Positions 10,545 through 23,060 of a stretch of DNA of 64,000 bases are shown here, one piece after another (position 1 is the first letter of the stretch; each line of letters begins with the position of its first letter). Made by a program: the position numbers and the translations under genes. The DNA comes from Cavia porcellus (Eukaryota > Chordata > Mammalia > Rodentia > Caviidae), in NCBI RefSeq assembly GCF_034190915.1, contig NW_026947499.1, positions 2,913,950 through 2,977,949 on the forward strand, written 5' to 3'. The notes under the pieces were generated by a model, which was not told where the DNA came from, did no database searches, and saw nothing but the letters and a program-made list of their open reading frames with translations.

Positions 10545-13249
10545 AAAGCATGTACAAGTCAGTGCTTTTGCTGGAAGTACCCCCTACACAGAGACCAGCT
10601 GCTAAAAGTGATAGAAAGGTATTGTGTGCAACACACCCAAAACCAACTGCCTCAAGCACAGAAATCACTGGAGCAGAGCAGACAGTGACTTCAAGGTATC
10701 GGAGCACAGTGGCCGCCCTGTGGGCAGGGGCAGTGTGGCTCATGTGGTTAACTGTGAGGGGGTTTTTATAAGCAAACATGATTTAGGAGCTCAGGCTGCT
10801 AAGTCAGCATCCTGGATCATTCCCTTACTACTGACCCTCTTCCAGCATCAGAAGTTCATGTCTTTCTCCCCACCTGGTAGCTGTGCCCTGGAAAACACCA
10901 TTGGTAGCTGCATTTCTGGATGATGCTGTGAAGGAGAAGGTTCAGTGTCAGCGTGGCTTGGCTGCTCCCTGATGGGAGAGGAAACCACACTTCTGCATAC
11001 ATCTGGGTGAGCCACAAGGGCACGGCCTTGTGGTCTACATTCATCCCTGGGCCTTTTCCTCTCTGGTGCAGTTTCCCTCCTCCCCTGTGCTGCTGTCATG
11101 AATTAAAGAGTTTTGCTGTCCACAGTCCTTCAGCTGTATTCTTGTCTTTGACCATGGACTGAAGCCATGACCTAAATGAGCACTTTCCTCATCTGTGAGT
11201 GCTGGGCGTCTGTTGCTTGCATTGGCTTTGTTGTCACTGGACACGATTCTTGACTCCCATGATGTACAGGATGAGAGGTTTAAGTTGGCTCAGGATTAGG
11301 AGGATTCAGTCCATGGCTGGCTGGAGCCAAGGCAGCAACAACAGGGTGGACAGGTGTGGTGAGGCAAAATTGCTGAGTTCATGACCATTTGGATACAGAG
11401 CAGGGGAAACACCAGGGGGAAAAGAGCAATGAACCAGATATAGAGCTCCAGGCTCCACCTCCATGACCCACCCAAACACAGGGAGGGTGGTTTACTAATC
11501 CTCCCAAGATATTCTGAAGCTGAACTGCACTGTACCCACCACAGTCCCATCCACAGCAAAGCCAACCAACACAGACTCTAACACTATGCACTTTATAAAC
11601 ACTGCTGCATGCAGGGCCATCCTGTGGGCCATGCTCTTCCGAGGCTCCCCATGCATTGCCCAGCTCCCAGCTGGGACCAAGCACATTGCCCCTGAACACT
11701 GCCAGTACACCCGCTACCATGGCGTTCCTACAACAGGACCTAGGCTTTCACCCCATTCCTGCTGAACACTTAGACATGCAGAAGTGCAGGGGGACCTTCC
11801 CCAGAGCACAGGCTGACATCAGCAAAGAAGGAGAGGAAAAGGAGGGAAATCTACTAAGGCGCTTGGTTCTGTGGGCCAGCAATAGAAAAACAGACACAGC
11901 CGTGCGAGTTCAGGGAAGTGAACTTGGTGTAGACGCTGGGTTCCTCTAGGCAGGAATGTGGCTTGACACATCTCTAAGGCTCTGTCAAGGCCGTTAATAT
12001 TTATGACCAAGTTCCCCAAACAGGCTCCCCACAGCACATCCATCAAAGGCAGAAGCCCTGCAATTGTTCTGTTTTGCTGGGCGATGAGCCCTGAATGGCA
12101 AAATTGAGAACAATTATGGGAAGAATTTTATGCTCCTGGTTTACATCCATTTATAGGCACTGGAATCACCTGGATTCTATATTCTGAAGCAATCACTTCC
12201 TGTCAGCAATCACCTTTCCTGTTGACAGGTGAACTGGATTATTTATCACGAGCTGGAGTCATAAATATGCAAATGTTCCCAAGTGTGGAGACCTGTGGCT
12301 GCTCCCGAATTCCACCTGCTCTTTCTGAATTCTGAGACTCAGCTTGGAAGCACCAGTCCTGAGCCCCAGCCCACCAAGGGTTTCTGTGTCCATGTGACTC
12401 CTAGAGGAACCACCCCTGCTCCACAGCTGGGGAAACGTGGAGGTACTGCGGGTAGGGGGAGTCTGGGAGCTGTAGTTTAAATCTTACTTGCAGGTTTCTT
12501 AAGCCTGATGACTTAATGTATCTGTGGTGCCCTTTCCTGTGAGATACAGATGTGACTTTTACCAGAACACTCTTCGCTGCTCACCTTGGGGACCAGAAAA
12601 GAAGACAGGGGTGCAGTTTTTTTTTTTTTTAATTGGAACGAATACAGTGAAATTTCAGCAGCTTCCTTTTATTAGGTCCATGTGCGGTTAGGAAAGAGCC
12701 TGTCAGGCCACGGTGTACTTGAGGTTATTTCATACTGTCCAGTAGCAGCTACAACACTTAGGAGAACTTCATCCCGGAGTGCAGGAGCTGTGTATCAGTC
12801 TTGCCTGGAGCCCACAGCAAGGAAATACTCCGATTGGTTCTTTTTACTTGGCTTGTTGCAGAGCCCAGCAAACTGTTTTCTAAATGGCTTTGATCTCATA
12901 AATTATCAATATGGTATTTTTTGAGCCCCTTTAATGTCTCTCCTCCAAGAGCAGGCATTGTGGGCACAGTCCCAGGCGTGGCCCCTGGATGGCGCCAGGA
13001 AATGGGGTTGTGGCTGCAAGTGTGCCTGGCCTTCTCCCGGACCCCACAGGCTTCCTGAACGCCTGCCCTGGCCTCTTGGCTCCAAGTAACTGATTGCTGC
13101 CTGGTGCTTTCAGTTCAGGGAATCCCGGCTTCCTCCTGAGCTGGATGAAGGCAAGGTTCCTTCTGCAGCCACGCAGGGCCCAGTACTGCACCTGCCACCA
13201 GGCACCTGGAGAGGCGTGGCCTCCCTCAGCTGGGTCAGCCCCACACTAC

Positions 13250-13250
<1 letters not shown>
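10545..13250. other. Non-coding intronic sequence
   Basis: No exon with both splice sites and a recognisable product was found. It includes an AT-rich, possibly conserved block at about 12110-12300 with an ATGCAAAT octamer. Several 60-110 codon frames overlap one another on both strands and look like chance frames. Confidence 0.5.
12110..12300. promoter_or_regulatory. Candidate conserved non-coding element with POU octamer
   Basis: An AT-rich segment with little repeat character contains ATGCAAAT (within ATAAATATGCAAATG near 12261-12275), a perfect octamer for POU factors, and nearby CAATCA motifs. Conservation is inferred from texture only. Confidence 0.25.

Positions 13251-13294
<44 letters not shown>
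13251..13294. repeat. (GT)n microsatellite
   Basis: About 22 uninterrupted GT units. Confidence 0.95.
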
Positions 13295-13295
<1 letters not shown>

Positions 13296-13826
13296 CTCAC
13301 ACTTTATCCCTGGATCCATCAGTGTTCAGTGGATTTCACACCTTGGTCACTGCATGGTGTCAGGTGAACATGGGGATGGAACCATCCTTGCCACAAGAAT
13401 TTTGGCTTTTTTGATAGATGCTCAGAAGCAGGAATAGGAGACTATGCAGTGGCTCTACTGTTCAGTTTTGAGGAATGTCCACAATGTTTTCCATAATGGC
13501 TCTAATAATTTAAGTCATTCGTGTGCCAGGCATGAAAGAAATGCAGCCATTTGAGACAATACAGAGATGCCTGGAGGAGGCCAAGGGAAATAATTTAGGT
13601 GGAAAGACAGACACAGCACATCCTCACTTCTCCCAAAATCTTACAAGGTTGAACTCAGAGAAACAGATTGGAGAAGGCTGGTTACCAAGGGTCTCAGTCT
13701 CAGGACAGGGGGAGAAGCTGATCAGAGGCTTTAAAACTCGGGCTATCAGATGTGTAATTTCTAGGGACCCCACATACAGCACAGTAACTATGAAACTTGC
13801 TATGAGACCAGATTTTAGGGATTGTC

Positions 13827-13827
13827 A

Positions 13828-13864
<37 letters not shown>
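13827..13864. repeat. (CA)n microsatellite
   Basis: About 18 uninterrupted CA units, 31 bases upstream of the MaLR LTR. Confidence 0.95.
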
Positions 13865-13868
<4 letters not shown>

Positions 13869-13895
13869 ATGTAACTGGATGCAGTGATGGGTATG

Positions 13896-14237
13896 TGTCA
13901 TGGTTTATGTCTGTGTCCCCCAGGACTCATGAGTTTTCATTGTTTATTCGTGATAGTTTATTGTATAGTGCTTGGATTGATGATGTTAGTGCTACACCTA
14001 CTTAGGGGTGGGGCCAGGATGTGATGTAATGGCAGGAAGAAGGTGTGTCTTGCTCTTTGCTGGTTCCAGCTTGCTGTTGGCTGCCGCCATGAACTGAAGC
14101 CCAGCCATGCCCGCCTGCCTTGGAGCCAAGTGGGTGTGGACTGAAACCTCCAAAAACTGTAAGAAATAAATCTTTCCTTTCCCAAATTTGGGCTTCAGGT
14201 ATTTTGCCTCCGCAACGAGTAAAAAGTAACTAAGACA
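13896..14237 (+). mobile_element. Solo LTR of the MaLR (MST-like) class
   Basis: It starts TGTCATGGTTTATGTC and ends AAGTAACTAAGACA. The 3' part has GCCATGAACTG, GGACTGAAACCTCC, an AATAAATCTTTCC poly(A)-signal block and CAGGTATTTTGCC, in the order known for MST/THE1-type MaLR LTRs. It is flanked by a 5-bp duplication GTATG (13891-13895 and 14238-14242), the size expected for ERVL-MaLR. It is a solo LTR without internal sequence. Confidence 0.82.
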
Positions 14238-15119
14238 GTATGTTTACTAACTTAACTGGGATCCTTGATTCGCAATGAACAAATCTATCAAAATGTTACA
14301 CTGTAGCTCTTGAACAGCTGAGTATATGCAAATTTTATTTGTAAATTTTACTTTGCTAAAGCTAAAAAAATAAACCCCAGCAAACTAATGCATCAGCTGG
14401 CAAGAGATTTTTGAATTTGGAAGTTATAAAAGGAAGAGAGAAAACCTGCAGCAGAAACATGTGAAGGCACGGAGGAATCGCGCTGTGGTTACAGCTCCTG
14501 TGGCTCTGCCCCTCCCACCCCGCCTGCCCCACCTCTGCTCCTTTGGGACCATGGTAACCAGTGCCACGGGCTCCCTCCTCTCTGGAACTTCCTCCTGCTT
14601 CTTCTGCCTTGATGTTTATAACTCTTGTGAAGGCTTCTGAACTTCATCACCTACTACAGCCTGATGCCACGCCTCAGGGAACTTCCTGAGCTGGGGAAGT
14701 TTAAGGGTACAGATGAGAGACTGATACCTACACAGAAAGAAAGTGACTGCACCCTAAAATTCTCACAGCCTCAGCACTGAAGCCTCCCTAAGCTGTTGCC
14801 TTGTGGATGGGGCTCATCAGCCCACAGAATCCCTACCATGGATCCCTTTCCTTAGGAAGCAAAACTATGCTGCCTTTTTGAGGCCCAAGGAATGGAAGAT
14901 TGTGGTGTTTTCCCAGTCCTCAGGGGAAGTTGTGGTGCCATTCTAAGTTAGGGAGCCCTGTGGGGTTTGCTAGGGTGATGCAGGCTTGAGGCACTGTGCA
15001 AGGTGCTGGCCCAGACCCACCTCTGTCTCTCATCACTTTTAGGGATTCAGCCAATGTGTGTCATGTTATGCCTCTCAGCTCTGAGAGGGGTGAGCATTTT
15101 ATGTTTGAGGCGATGGCAT
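14238..15119. other. Non-coding intronic sequence
   Basis: No exon, RNA gene or confident repeat was recognised in this stretch. Confidence 0.5.
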
Positions 15120-15400
15120 GGGTTAGTGGTAGACTTGTCCCTGAAAAGCATCAGTGGGAATCCTTTTCCATAAAGTGATGATATTCAGATACGGGACTTT
15201 GGGAGGTCTTTTGGGTCTGAGTGTAAGACCCTCTGAGGGATTCATCATTTTATAACAAGAGACAGCAGAGAGTTGATCTCTCCTCCTGCATGTCGGGAAC
15301 CAGAGGGCTGCCATCTGTCAACCAGGCAGAGACCTCACTAGAGCCCGAGCCTGCTGGTGTCCTGCCCTGACAATCCAGCATCTGGATGCTGAGAAATAAT
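15120..15400 (+). mobile_element. MLT1-like MaLR LTR fragment
   Basis: Phrases around GGGACTTTGGGAGG, then ATAACAAGAGACAGCAGAGAG, CTCTCCTCCTGCATGT, GGGCTGCCATCTGTCAACC and GAGCCTGCTGGTGTCCTG appear in the order typical of MLT1 LTRs. There, the middle reads '..agacacgagagagcttgctctctctgccatgtgagg' and 'gccgtctgcaagccagg'. The ends are not defined. Confidence 0.55.
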
Positions 15401-15958
15401 TATCACTTGGTAAGCCTGCTGGTCTGTGCTGAGCTCTTAGAGCAGACAAAATTGTGAAGCTGTATCAGATACACCTTTAAGACCACCATCATTTGCAATC
15501 TCAAGCAGTTGATCATCTGCAAAGCACAATTTTAAGTCATCTAGTTTATATGGAAACAGGATGTGGATCTGTTCCTTTCTAACTGGCAGGTCTTTGTGTT
15601 TGGGAAGCAAGGTCTAAATGCTTTTTAAATCTGAGTTAGGTGACTGGGCACTAATTGGGCCTGGACTGGGTCCCTGTCAAGATCTCTGCTGGTTTTTGAC
15701 ACTTGTCAAAAATCCTGATGTTCATTAGCCACTCCCATCATTCCAGTTTGGTTTTGAATGCAACTTCTTTTTCTGCAGACTTGAACACAGTTGTCATTCT
15801 TCGTGCAGTGAAAGGCTGAGTTCACCAAGCAGGTTAAACACGGCAAGGGCATTAGCCACTTTTGTGATTCATTCTGTGTCACCAAAATGTGATGCCAGGA
15901 GACATGATTTTTTCTAAAAGGAAATCACTGGAGCTGCTAACATAACTTGAAAACAGGG
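15401..15958. other. Non-coding, no recognised feature
   Basis: Only short chance frames were found. It separates the MLT1-like LTR from the hAT fossil. Confidence 0.45.
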
Positions 15959-15959
15959 C

Positions 15960-17000
15960 AGTGATCAACACTTAGGTATCATGTCATTTCTATATCCAAG
16001 AGAAGATGTGTATGATCTGTGCCCTCTCCACACAGAGTGCTGTGAATAGATGTGAATAAAGGTATGCACTTTAATGTGGTTGATAGTTTTGATCACATCC
16101 TGGAAAAAAGTTACATTCAGATGTTTTTGGCTTATCAGCATTTCTTTAAAAAGCCACCCAGTCATGCTCCATCTGTATGGATGACAATACAAAATGACCG
16201 CTTTTCCTGACACATAGTCATTCAGGGGCTTGAAGAGTTGTGTAGATGTGGTGTTGATTGCCAGCAAAAGTGCACCCAGCACATCCTCCTGCACACCCTG
16301 CTGATACACCACTCACACAGCACCACACAGTGTCCCTTAATGACAAGGTCAGCAGACCCAGCGGCCTAGATGTCATGCCAGCATGAGTCTTGAATCTTTT
16401 CAAATAATCATGCCTCGGTATTCTTGGCTATTTCACCAATTCACCTAGTGATGGAGCCAGCCAAAGGAGGAACACATACCACTTTTGAATTCCAAATTCT
16501 TCTAAAGGTTCGTGAGAAATGTCCTTAGCAACAGGCAGGTTTGACTCTTCACCAATATTAAGGGGCTTCTTAGCTTTAGCAGTGCAATCGGCCACTCAGA
16601 ATGATGCTTTCGGTGAAGACATTTGATGAAGTGGGGCCCTTCAATAATCGCTTGTGCTCTTAATTTTCATAAACTTTTCTTTTGAGAATCTCTGCATGCT
16701 TATGTCTTCATGCAGTTTGCTTGATTTCCATGTGACAAAGCAGTTTTGAAGACTTATGGCTTTGGTGGTGTGCCACTCTGCACGTACAGAGCAGGCTTTG
16801 AGAATGTGAATCATCTGTAGCAATGAACCCATAACATAGGTAACACTCTCAGTATTTTTTAATACAGATTTTTGTTGGTAGACTTGGCGTCTTCTTCCAT
16901 CTCATCACTGGGTCATTCACCTTTTTCAAAGAAGCTCTCCAGTAACATTTGTTTTTTACTCACTTTGGCTAGGTTTAGGCTCTTTCCTCACTGAAGCTTG
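15960..17000 (-). pseudogene. BED-finger/hAT transposase fossil (Charlie/ZBED-like)
   Basis: Read on the minus strand, pieces of three frames show the order of a BED-finger hAT transposase gene. Around 16840-16700 there is a DDSHS..LLC...KSSKLLCHMEIK stretch resembling a BED zinc finger (CxxC then PSKLKRHLE...KH). Around 16600-16540 the block EAPLNIGEESNLPVAKDI resembles the 'AKKPHTIGE.LILPA.KD' motif. In the open frame 16312-15965 come FKPLNDYVSGK, then SMTGWLF (DGA.SMTG-like) and DVIKTINHIKVH (VIKIINFIKSR-like). Frameshifts and stops between blocks show it is dead. It could be a Charlie DNA transposon copy or a retrocopy of a domesticated gene such as ZBED5/FAM200. I saw neither terminal inverted repeats nor a poly(A) tail, so I cannot decide. 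Confidence 0.65.
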
Positions 17001-18929
17001 ACTGAGAAAAGGACACAGTGCAGGAAAGAAGTGCAGAGGGAAGTGGTAAATGAAACCCTGAGTGGGTTATGCAAGGACTAAAATAAGCATTAAACTCTGA
17101 ATTACACATGCCACCAGATGCAGCCATTTAGCAGAAGGACATCAGCTCACTTGCCTCCATACAGCCTCCCACCAGGTGCAGTTTGATTGCCATTTGCCAC
17201 TCTCTGAGAGGGTTTGGATATGAGTCTGCAAGCCACTGACTTACTACAGTCTCTGTGCAGCCAAACCTCTTTGCTAGTGTTTTGTAATTGAAGCTGCTCC
17301 TCAAGGATAGCATCACCACCTCAGCCCCATCCCAGACCATCTGGGGTGAAATTCTCCTAAAAAGCTGCAGCCTGGTATCTTGCATGCACATTCCACTCCA
17401 GGGTTCATGCTGCTGTGGGTCTCTAATGCAGCTGCTGCCTTGACAGGAGGCAGAGCTCTGGCAGTGATGTGTGTAGTGACAATGGCAGTGGAAGGAGCTG
17501 TGAACACAGATGAAGTTTCTTTGCTGACCCACCTCTAGCTCCTACTGTGAGACCAAGTTGTTAACAAGCCAAGGGCAGGGTTTAGGGTACTCTTCTTTAA
17601 AGGTGCTCAGAAACACTTGACATAGTTTAAATAGGATTTCTGGACTTTCCTCCTGGATTAATTGATTAACACTAAAGTGTATAAGGACTTATAATTCTTA
17701 AAAGTTCTTGAGTGATTCTGACATGGATGATTATGTCATCTCATGCTATGATGTGCTGGGCTAGGCTTAGTGTTCAATGGGGTTTCTGCATAAATTTCTG
17801 TTTCTTCCACTTATCCTTTTGATAGCTACATTAGATAAACAGAGCATGAAGAAAGAGATCTCCCTCAGGGCTTTTAATTCCACATCTGACTTCTTTTCCA
17901 GTAATCTCCACTGCCCTATCACTACAAGACGATGCCCATTTCCTGTCCCTTCCATGAGGATTTCACAGATGAACTTGTCATGGACATAACTCTAGATTTC
18001 TTGTCTGCAGAAAGTAAAAGTGACCTATGTCTTTATTAAACATGGAACATTATAAAGAATCAAAGAAAAGCCCTCTCTCTTCAAGCTTCATAGTCACTTA
18101 ATTTTCATGGATATTTTTCTATTTTCTTCTCTGCATGTATCCTTTCCTCAGAAAGATTAGATCATATTTACCATGATTATTTTTAGTATGTTCCTTTTTA
18201 AAATGAAAATTTAACTTAAAATTAAAATTCAAATTAGCTGTTTTAACTAACACCTAGTAATTACCCATATTTGTGGGGAGCAGCATGACCTTTCAATACA
18301 CGCAGACTATATGTGATGATCGGATTATAGTACTAGCATAACAAGTGACTTATCACTGCTCTGTGTTGAGAACTCTGACATCTCCTCTACTGTTGCTTTT
18401 TAGAAATGTGAACCTGTATAGATGGATTGTTGTAGAATGAAGCCCCCTTAAGCACAGTGGCTTAAAAGGGCAGTCACTGGCTCTTCCTCATGCTGTGGTT
18501 GGCCAGTGGGTGGTTGGTGAGTGCTAGCCCATGGGGTGGCTTCCTAGAGCTCCTGGGTGCCCCCGTTTTCCTTGCCCTTCTGTGATATCGTGCAGCCCAG
18601 GTGCAGCTCTCAGGGAGGATGGCAGGAGCTCAGAGAGGCAAACTGGAACACACCAGGTTCCGCGTGGGACAGGCTGCTGAGTGTTTGCTGTCTCCCCTCT
18701 GTATTTGCCATGCGTCAAATGAATCACAGGGCTGAACCCAAACTCAGAGGGCTGGATGGTGCATCCCAGCCCTGAGAGGCCATGGCTGAATGATGTGTGC
18801 AGGAAACAGAAGAGCAATGCACAGCCCAGTCCACCAAGATCTTACCTTGGAAAGTTTTCTCACGCCACTGAAATGCTTTTCTGGAAGATTTCCACGAGGC
18901 ATGGCTTCTCCGGACTCCATTGGGGCATG
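17001..18929. other. Non-coding region with one unexplained ORF
   Basis: A minus-strand frame of 134 codons (17532-17128) is open but unrecognised (see findings). The rest shows no supported exon. The segment 18420-18790 has the look of an old transposon but I cannot assign it. Confidence 0.45.
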
Positions 18930-19090
18930 CCTTATTTTCTATCAGATATTCAAATGCTCCTATGTATTAACAATGCTTCAGTGAATATCCTTTTACACGG
19001 CTTTGTCTGTATCTCTGTTGTTTTTCTAGGATAATTTATTAAAATGAATGCTGAACCATTCCACTTAAACCACATTAAGTCATCTGCTAA
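18930..19090 (-). mobile_element. L1-like antisense fragment
   Basis: Phrases such as 'aacaatgcttcagtgaatatcc' followed by 'ttttacacggctttgtctg' and a TAGGATAATTTATTA block resemble the antisense L1 3' region ('aacaatgctgcagtgaacattcttgtacaag'). It is short and diverged. Confidence 0.4.
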
Positions 19091-20238
19091 GTAGTTACCA
19101 AGTTCTCTGCAGAAGGATGTGGAGGTTGGCTTTCAACCAGTACTGGAGATGCTCAATATGTGGTCACCTCAGTGACACCGGATGTTTTATACTTTGCTTA
19201 AAGAATCTCTGTCAACTACAGAGGTCAAGAACTATAAGCCATTTTACATTTCCAGTTGTTTGCTCCTTGGAGATCTGGGGTATGTGTTCATTATTTGTGG
19301 ATTAGCCTTATGTGTTAAAAATCACCTTCACATTATGTATGAAGGCTGAATGGTTAAGGACAGCATTCACCCATTTATCTGTTTGCTCGATATATATCCT
19401 TCCCAGGCACCCAGGGTATACCAGTTCCCCAGAATGAACGCATTTTTATTATGTTTTTTTAAACATTCAGATTCAGTCTTTCCTGTTTGCATGTGGCTGA
19501 CCACCATTCTGTTCATAACCAGGGATGTATGAGCTGAACAAGAGAAAAAATGACCCTGTAAAGAGGGAAATATTTTCTTTTCTTCTCTTCCAACCATAGA
19601 AGAAGAAACATCCCTGAAATGTTCTGCTTTTTTCCTGGCAGTAATAGTTCCTGTCACTTTGCATTATGTATTAATACTCGGCTCATTTAAAATTCCATCA
19701 GATAAAATAACCTATATAATTTGTTTTTCAGGTCATATGAGAAAAAACATAATAACATAATATTAGAATATAGGATTGTACTTGTCATTGGCTTTTACCT
19801 GCTGGTGAGCTTACTCATGGAAACCCTCTTGGTGAGTGCTTCCCCTGGACAAATGCAGGTCACCAGTCCCCTGGAAGCCACTGGTCACTGGGAAGGACTA
19901 GAGATTTTTCAGCAGACACAGTGAGAGGTGAACTGTAGCCAGAGGTTTGGTGAGCACCAACAGCTGGAGCCCCATGGTCTAGGAAGGGAGGACGCACCTA
20001 ATACTCAAGGATACGGTGATGTGTGGCTATGGCCAGCATGCCTCTGGGTGGACCTGGGTGTCAGCAGAGTGTCCTGTGGGGCTGGATCCAGAATGTCCGG
20101 GGGCAGATGCTCTTCCAGGTGATGAGAACTCAGTTTCCATAGACACTGTGTAGTTGCTGTGTGGTGGAGATCCCAGGAAGGGAGTCCTGCAGGCTGAGAT
20201 GTGCTTGGTGGAGGAGACAAATCCCCAGTCTGTGAGGA

Positions 20239-20326
20239 GGTCATGGCCCTGGGACTCTGTGCTACAATGCACAGAGAGAAAATTATTTCCTCTTCTCTAA
20301 CACCTGATGAAGTCAAACCTGGAGTC
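20239..20326 (+). repeat. Dispersed direct repeat, copy A
   Basis: It is nearly identical to 21125-21211 (about three mismatches), including ACAGAGAGAAAATTATTTCC and CACCTGATGAAGTCAAACC. Confidence 0.85.
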
Positions 20327-21124
20327 CCGCTTGGATTTCACTGTGTTTCACTCCTAACATTTTGTAGTCATCTTTTAATGGAGAGGTGCTACTGGCTGTT
20401 TGGCCAGAGAGTGAGGGTTAAAGACCTGCGACAGCCTGGAGGAAAAAGGGAGGGAAAGGGAGAGGAGAGGGGGAGGGCAGCAGAGAGCAGGGAGTCTGGG
20501 GGAGGAGAACAGTGAAAAGATGGCACAGAACGAGGCTTCCTGGGAAGATCAGGGCAGGTATACATGCTCACCAGGCCCAGGGATGTCTTGGAAAGCAGCG
20601 CAGGGTGCCAGTCTCAGGTTGTGTGGAGGTAAGGGAAGGTGTCTTGTGCTCTAGGACATCCGTGGTTTAGACTTCCTGCCAGCAACCTAGGATTCCCATG
20701 CTTTTGGGTGTGAGGGGGCGGAGGCTTGAGACTTATTAACAGATTCAGGCTCCTGGGCTAGTACTTGTTTATGTGAGTGGAGACCAGAATACTTTTAGGA
20801 GCCTTTTTAACTACCCAAGAAACAGCACCTCTCCTCCATGAATATGCACATTTCTAAAGCCTGAATGCTTTGTCTGGGAAGGAAGTACATACACTGACCA
20901 GTGCTGATTCCTTAAGACCAAAAATAGCAGGAGGTTTGAACAAATTTTTATAAGGAAACCATTGTCAGTGCTGACTTTGGAATTCCTTTTCCTGAGCACA
21001 GGGTCGGATTGTAGGATTAGACAGCAGTGTCCTCCTTATCAGCACCAGACAGTAAGCATTAAGAGCTGGCTGGGCTCACCTATGTGCATAGGTGTTTGCT
21101 GTGAAGCAGCTTGGTTAAGGTTAA

Positions 21125-21211
21125 GTCACGGCCCTGGGACTCTGTGGTACACTGCACAGAGAGAAAATTATTTCCTCTTCTCTAACACCTGATGAAGTCA
21201 AACCTGGAGTC
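21125..21211 (+). repeat. Dispersed direct repeat, copy B
   Basis: The second copy of the 20239-20326 segment, 885 bases downstream in the same orientation. Flanks outside the repeat are unrelated. Confidence 0.85.
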
Positions 21212-22761
21212 AGCTGCATGGCAGAGAGGGGGCTATGGGTACTTTTAACTGTCTGTGAGTTCTGAGCACATGGCTGTGGAAACCCAAAGCTGCTGGCTAA
21301 GGTTGGCTTCAGAAGAAAGCCATTAGGAAAACTGTGGGTTATGTATCAAGACAGAGCTCAGGTTAGAGCCCTGCTAACTTCTCAGTACAAGCCAGAGCTG
21401 CCCTAACCCAGCAATGCAGCAATGCGGTGGGCAATGTTCAAAGGGAAACCTTTAGTTCAACAGAGATTGTCTGAGTACCTATAAATAAAATGGATCAAAG
21501 CCAAGAAAAATAACACAATAACAATTCAGCCCTCTCTACTACCCTGGAAAACTCCAGCCAGACAGGAGGTGATGGCAGTTACAGGACAAGGACATGCAGT
21601 AGAGACAATTTAATTCCTTACAGCATAATTGGCTAATGGTTTCCAGAGAATCCTGCAATTAACCAGCGCTCGGCTGCTATGGTTAAATTCAATATGGGTT
21701 TGGTCTGTTGTGCTTAGTCCAAAGGGTACAACAAATCAACCTGTATTTAATTGAAAACCAGAAACACTGCCAAGAAGCATATCCCTGTGGCTTTTTTTTT
21801 TTTTTTTTTTTTGGCAAGGACTGGGAATAATGAGGCAGAGGTAAAGAACTAGTATCATTTATAAATGAAACTGTTAATATTTTTGGCCACTTACTGTAGG
21901 CCAATAGCAGTGCTAAGCAGTTATTCAGTCACCACGATAGTTCTTGGATGTGTATTTTCACCAATCTCTGGAGAGCTTTTACCCTGGGACAGACAGGGCT
22001 TTTAGGACTTCACGGCTTCACAGAACTGGCATTACAGTAGTGAGACAACCTGGCAGTGGTCAGAGGGTGCAGTGCTGGTTGGGTGTGTGTGTGGACTGAA
22101 GGATTCTGAAGAGAAAGAGTGTCACTGAGAGCTGTCCCAGGCAAGGCCAGGTGTGACAGGTGAAAGGAACAGTGAATGTGAAGTCTAATGAATAAAAGCA
22201 CAGTATGTTGGAGAAATGTTCATAGATTTTGACATCTGACTTTCACATTGCAGAGTAGCATGATTCCTGTTTCTAATGGTAAATTTGCATCATTTGGCTT
22301 ATGTCAGGCTCTAAAGTCCAACAATGACTTCAAGTTCTCTTTTCTTTGCCACTGTACTGTGAACAGTGCACCCATACACACATATGTAGTGTTTGCAAAC
22401 AACACACATTTTACTTCCCTCAGCCCACTCAGGGGGACCACGGGAGATTTTCATGGTGAGGTCCCGGGTTAAAGAATGCATGTGTGCAAGACATCAGCAG
22501 CAACAGCAGGCAGCACGGAGAGCAGAGCAGAGCAGAGCCAGGGGTGCAAGAGGAACCAGGGTCTTTAGTGTGTAACCCTGTACAGGTTGTTATCGTATAT
22601 TTACATTCTTACACAGTGCTGTCAGCAGTGTGTGTCTTTATCCACAGTTAAATCCTGGTTACACAGCTGTATCCTGCTGTGCACCTGTGGCAGACAGCAA
22701 GGTCATGTCCTCAAGTGTCCTTGAAGCAGTCTAAGTGATTCCCTACAACTGCTTATTAGGA

Positions 22762-22886
22762 TAGAAGTGGAGAAGAAGGAGAAAAGGAGGAGGGGGAAGA
22801 GAACGTAGAGGAAGAGGAGGGCAAGGTGAAGCAAGAAGGAGAAGAGGAAAAGAAGAGGGAAGGAAGAAAGGAGAAGGAGGAAAATT
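22762..22886 (+). repeat. Polypurine (GA-rich) tract
   Basis: About 125 bases of nearly uninterrupted purines (GAAGGAG/GGAGGA permutations), then AAATTTCC. Confidence 0.85.
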
Positions 22887-22974
22887 TCCCAGTGAAAATA
22901 CCTGGAAGGGCATGGAGGCGGGATCTTGTCCTGGAGAGATTCCTAGAGCAGATCTGCGACCCCATCAGTCAGCT

Positions 22975-23060
22975 GCCCTCTTGGAACCTCAGATTTTCCT
23001 CTGTATGATTGGAATAGTGGTGATGGTGGCACTGAGCCTACTCACCTTGTGAGTCTTCTC
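22975..23060 (+). repeat. MIR-like SINE fragment
   Basis: The order 'aacctcagattttcctctgta', 'gattggaatagtggtgatggtggcac' and 'gagcctactcacctt' follows the MIR core ('gcctcagtttcctcatctgta', 'aatggggataat', 'tacctacctcat'). Confidence 0.5.

Noticed and set aside
13094..13414. ORFs spanning the GT repeat
   Set aside because: Translation of a dinucleotide repeat, with no motif on either side.
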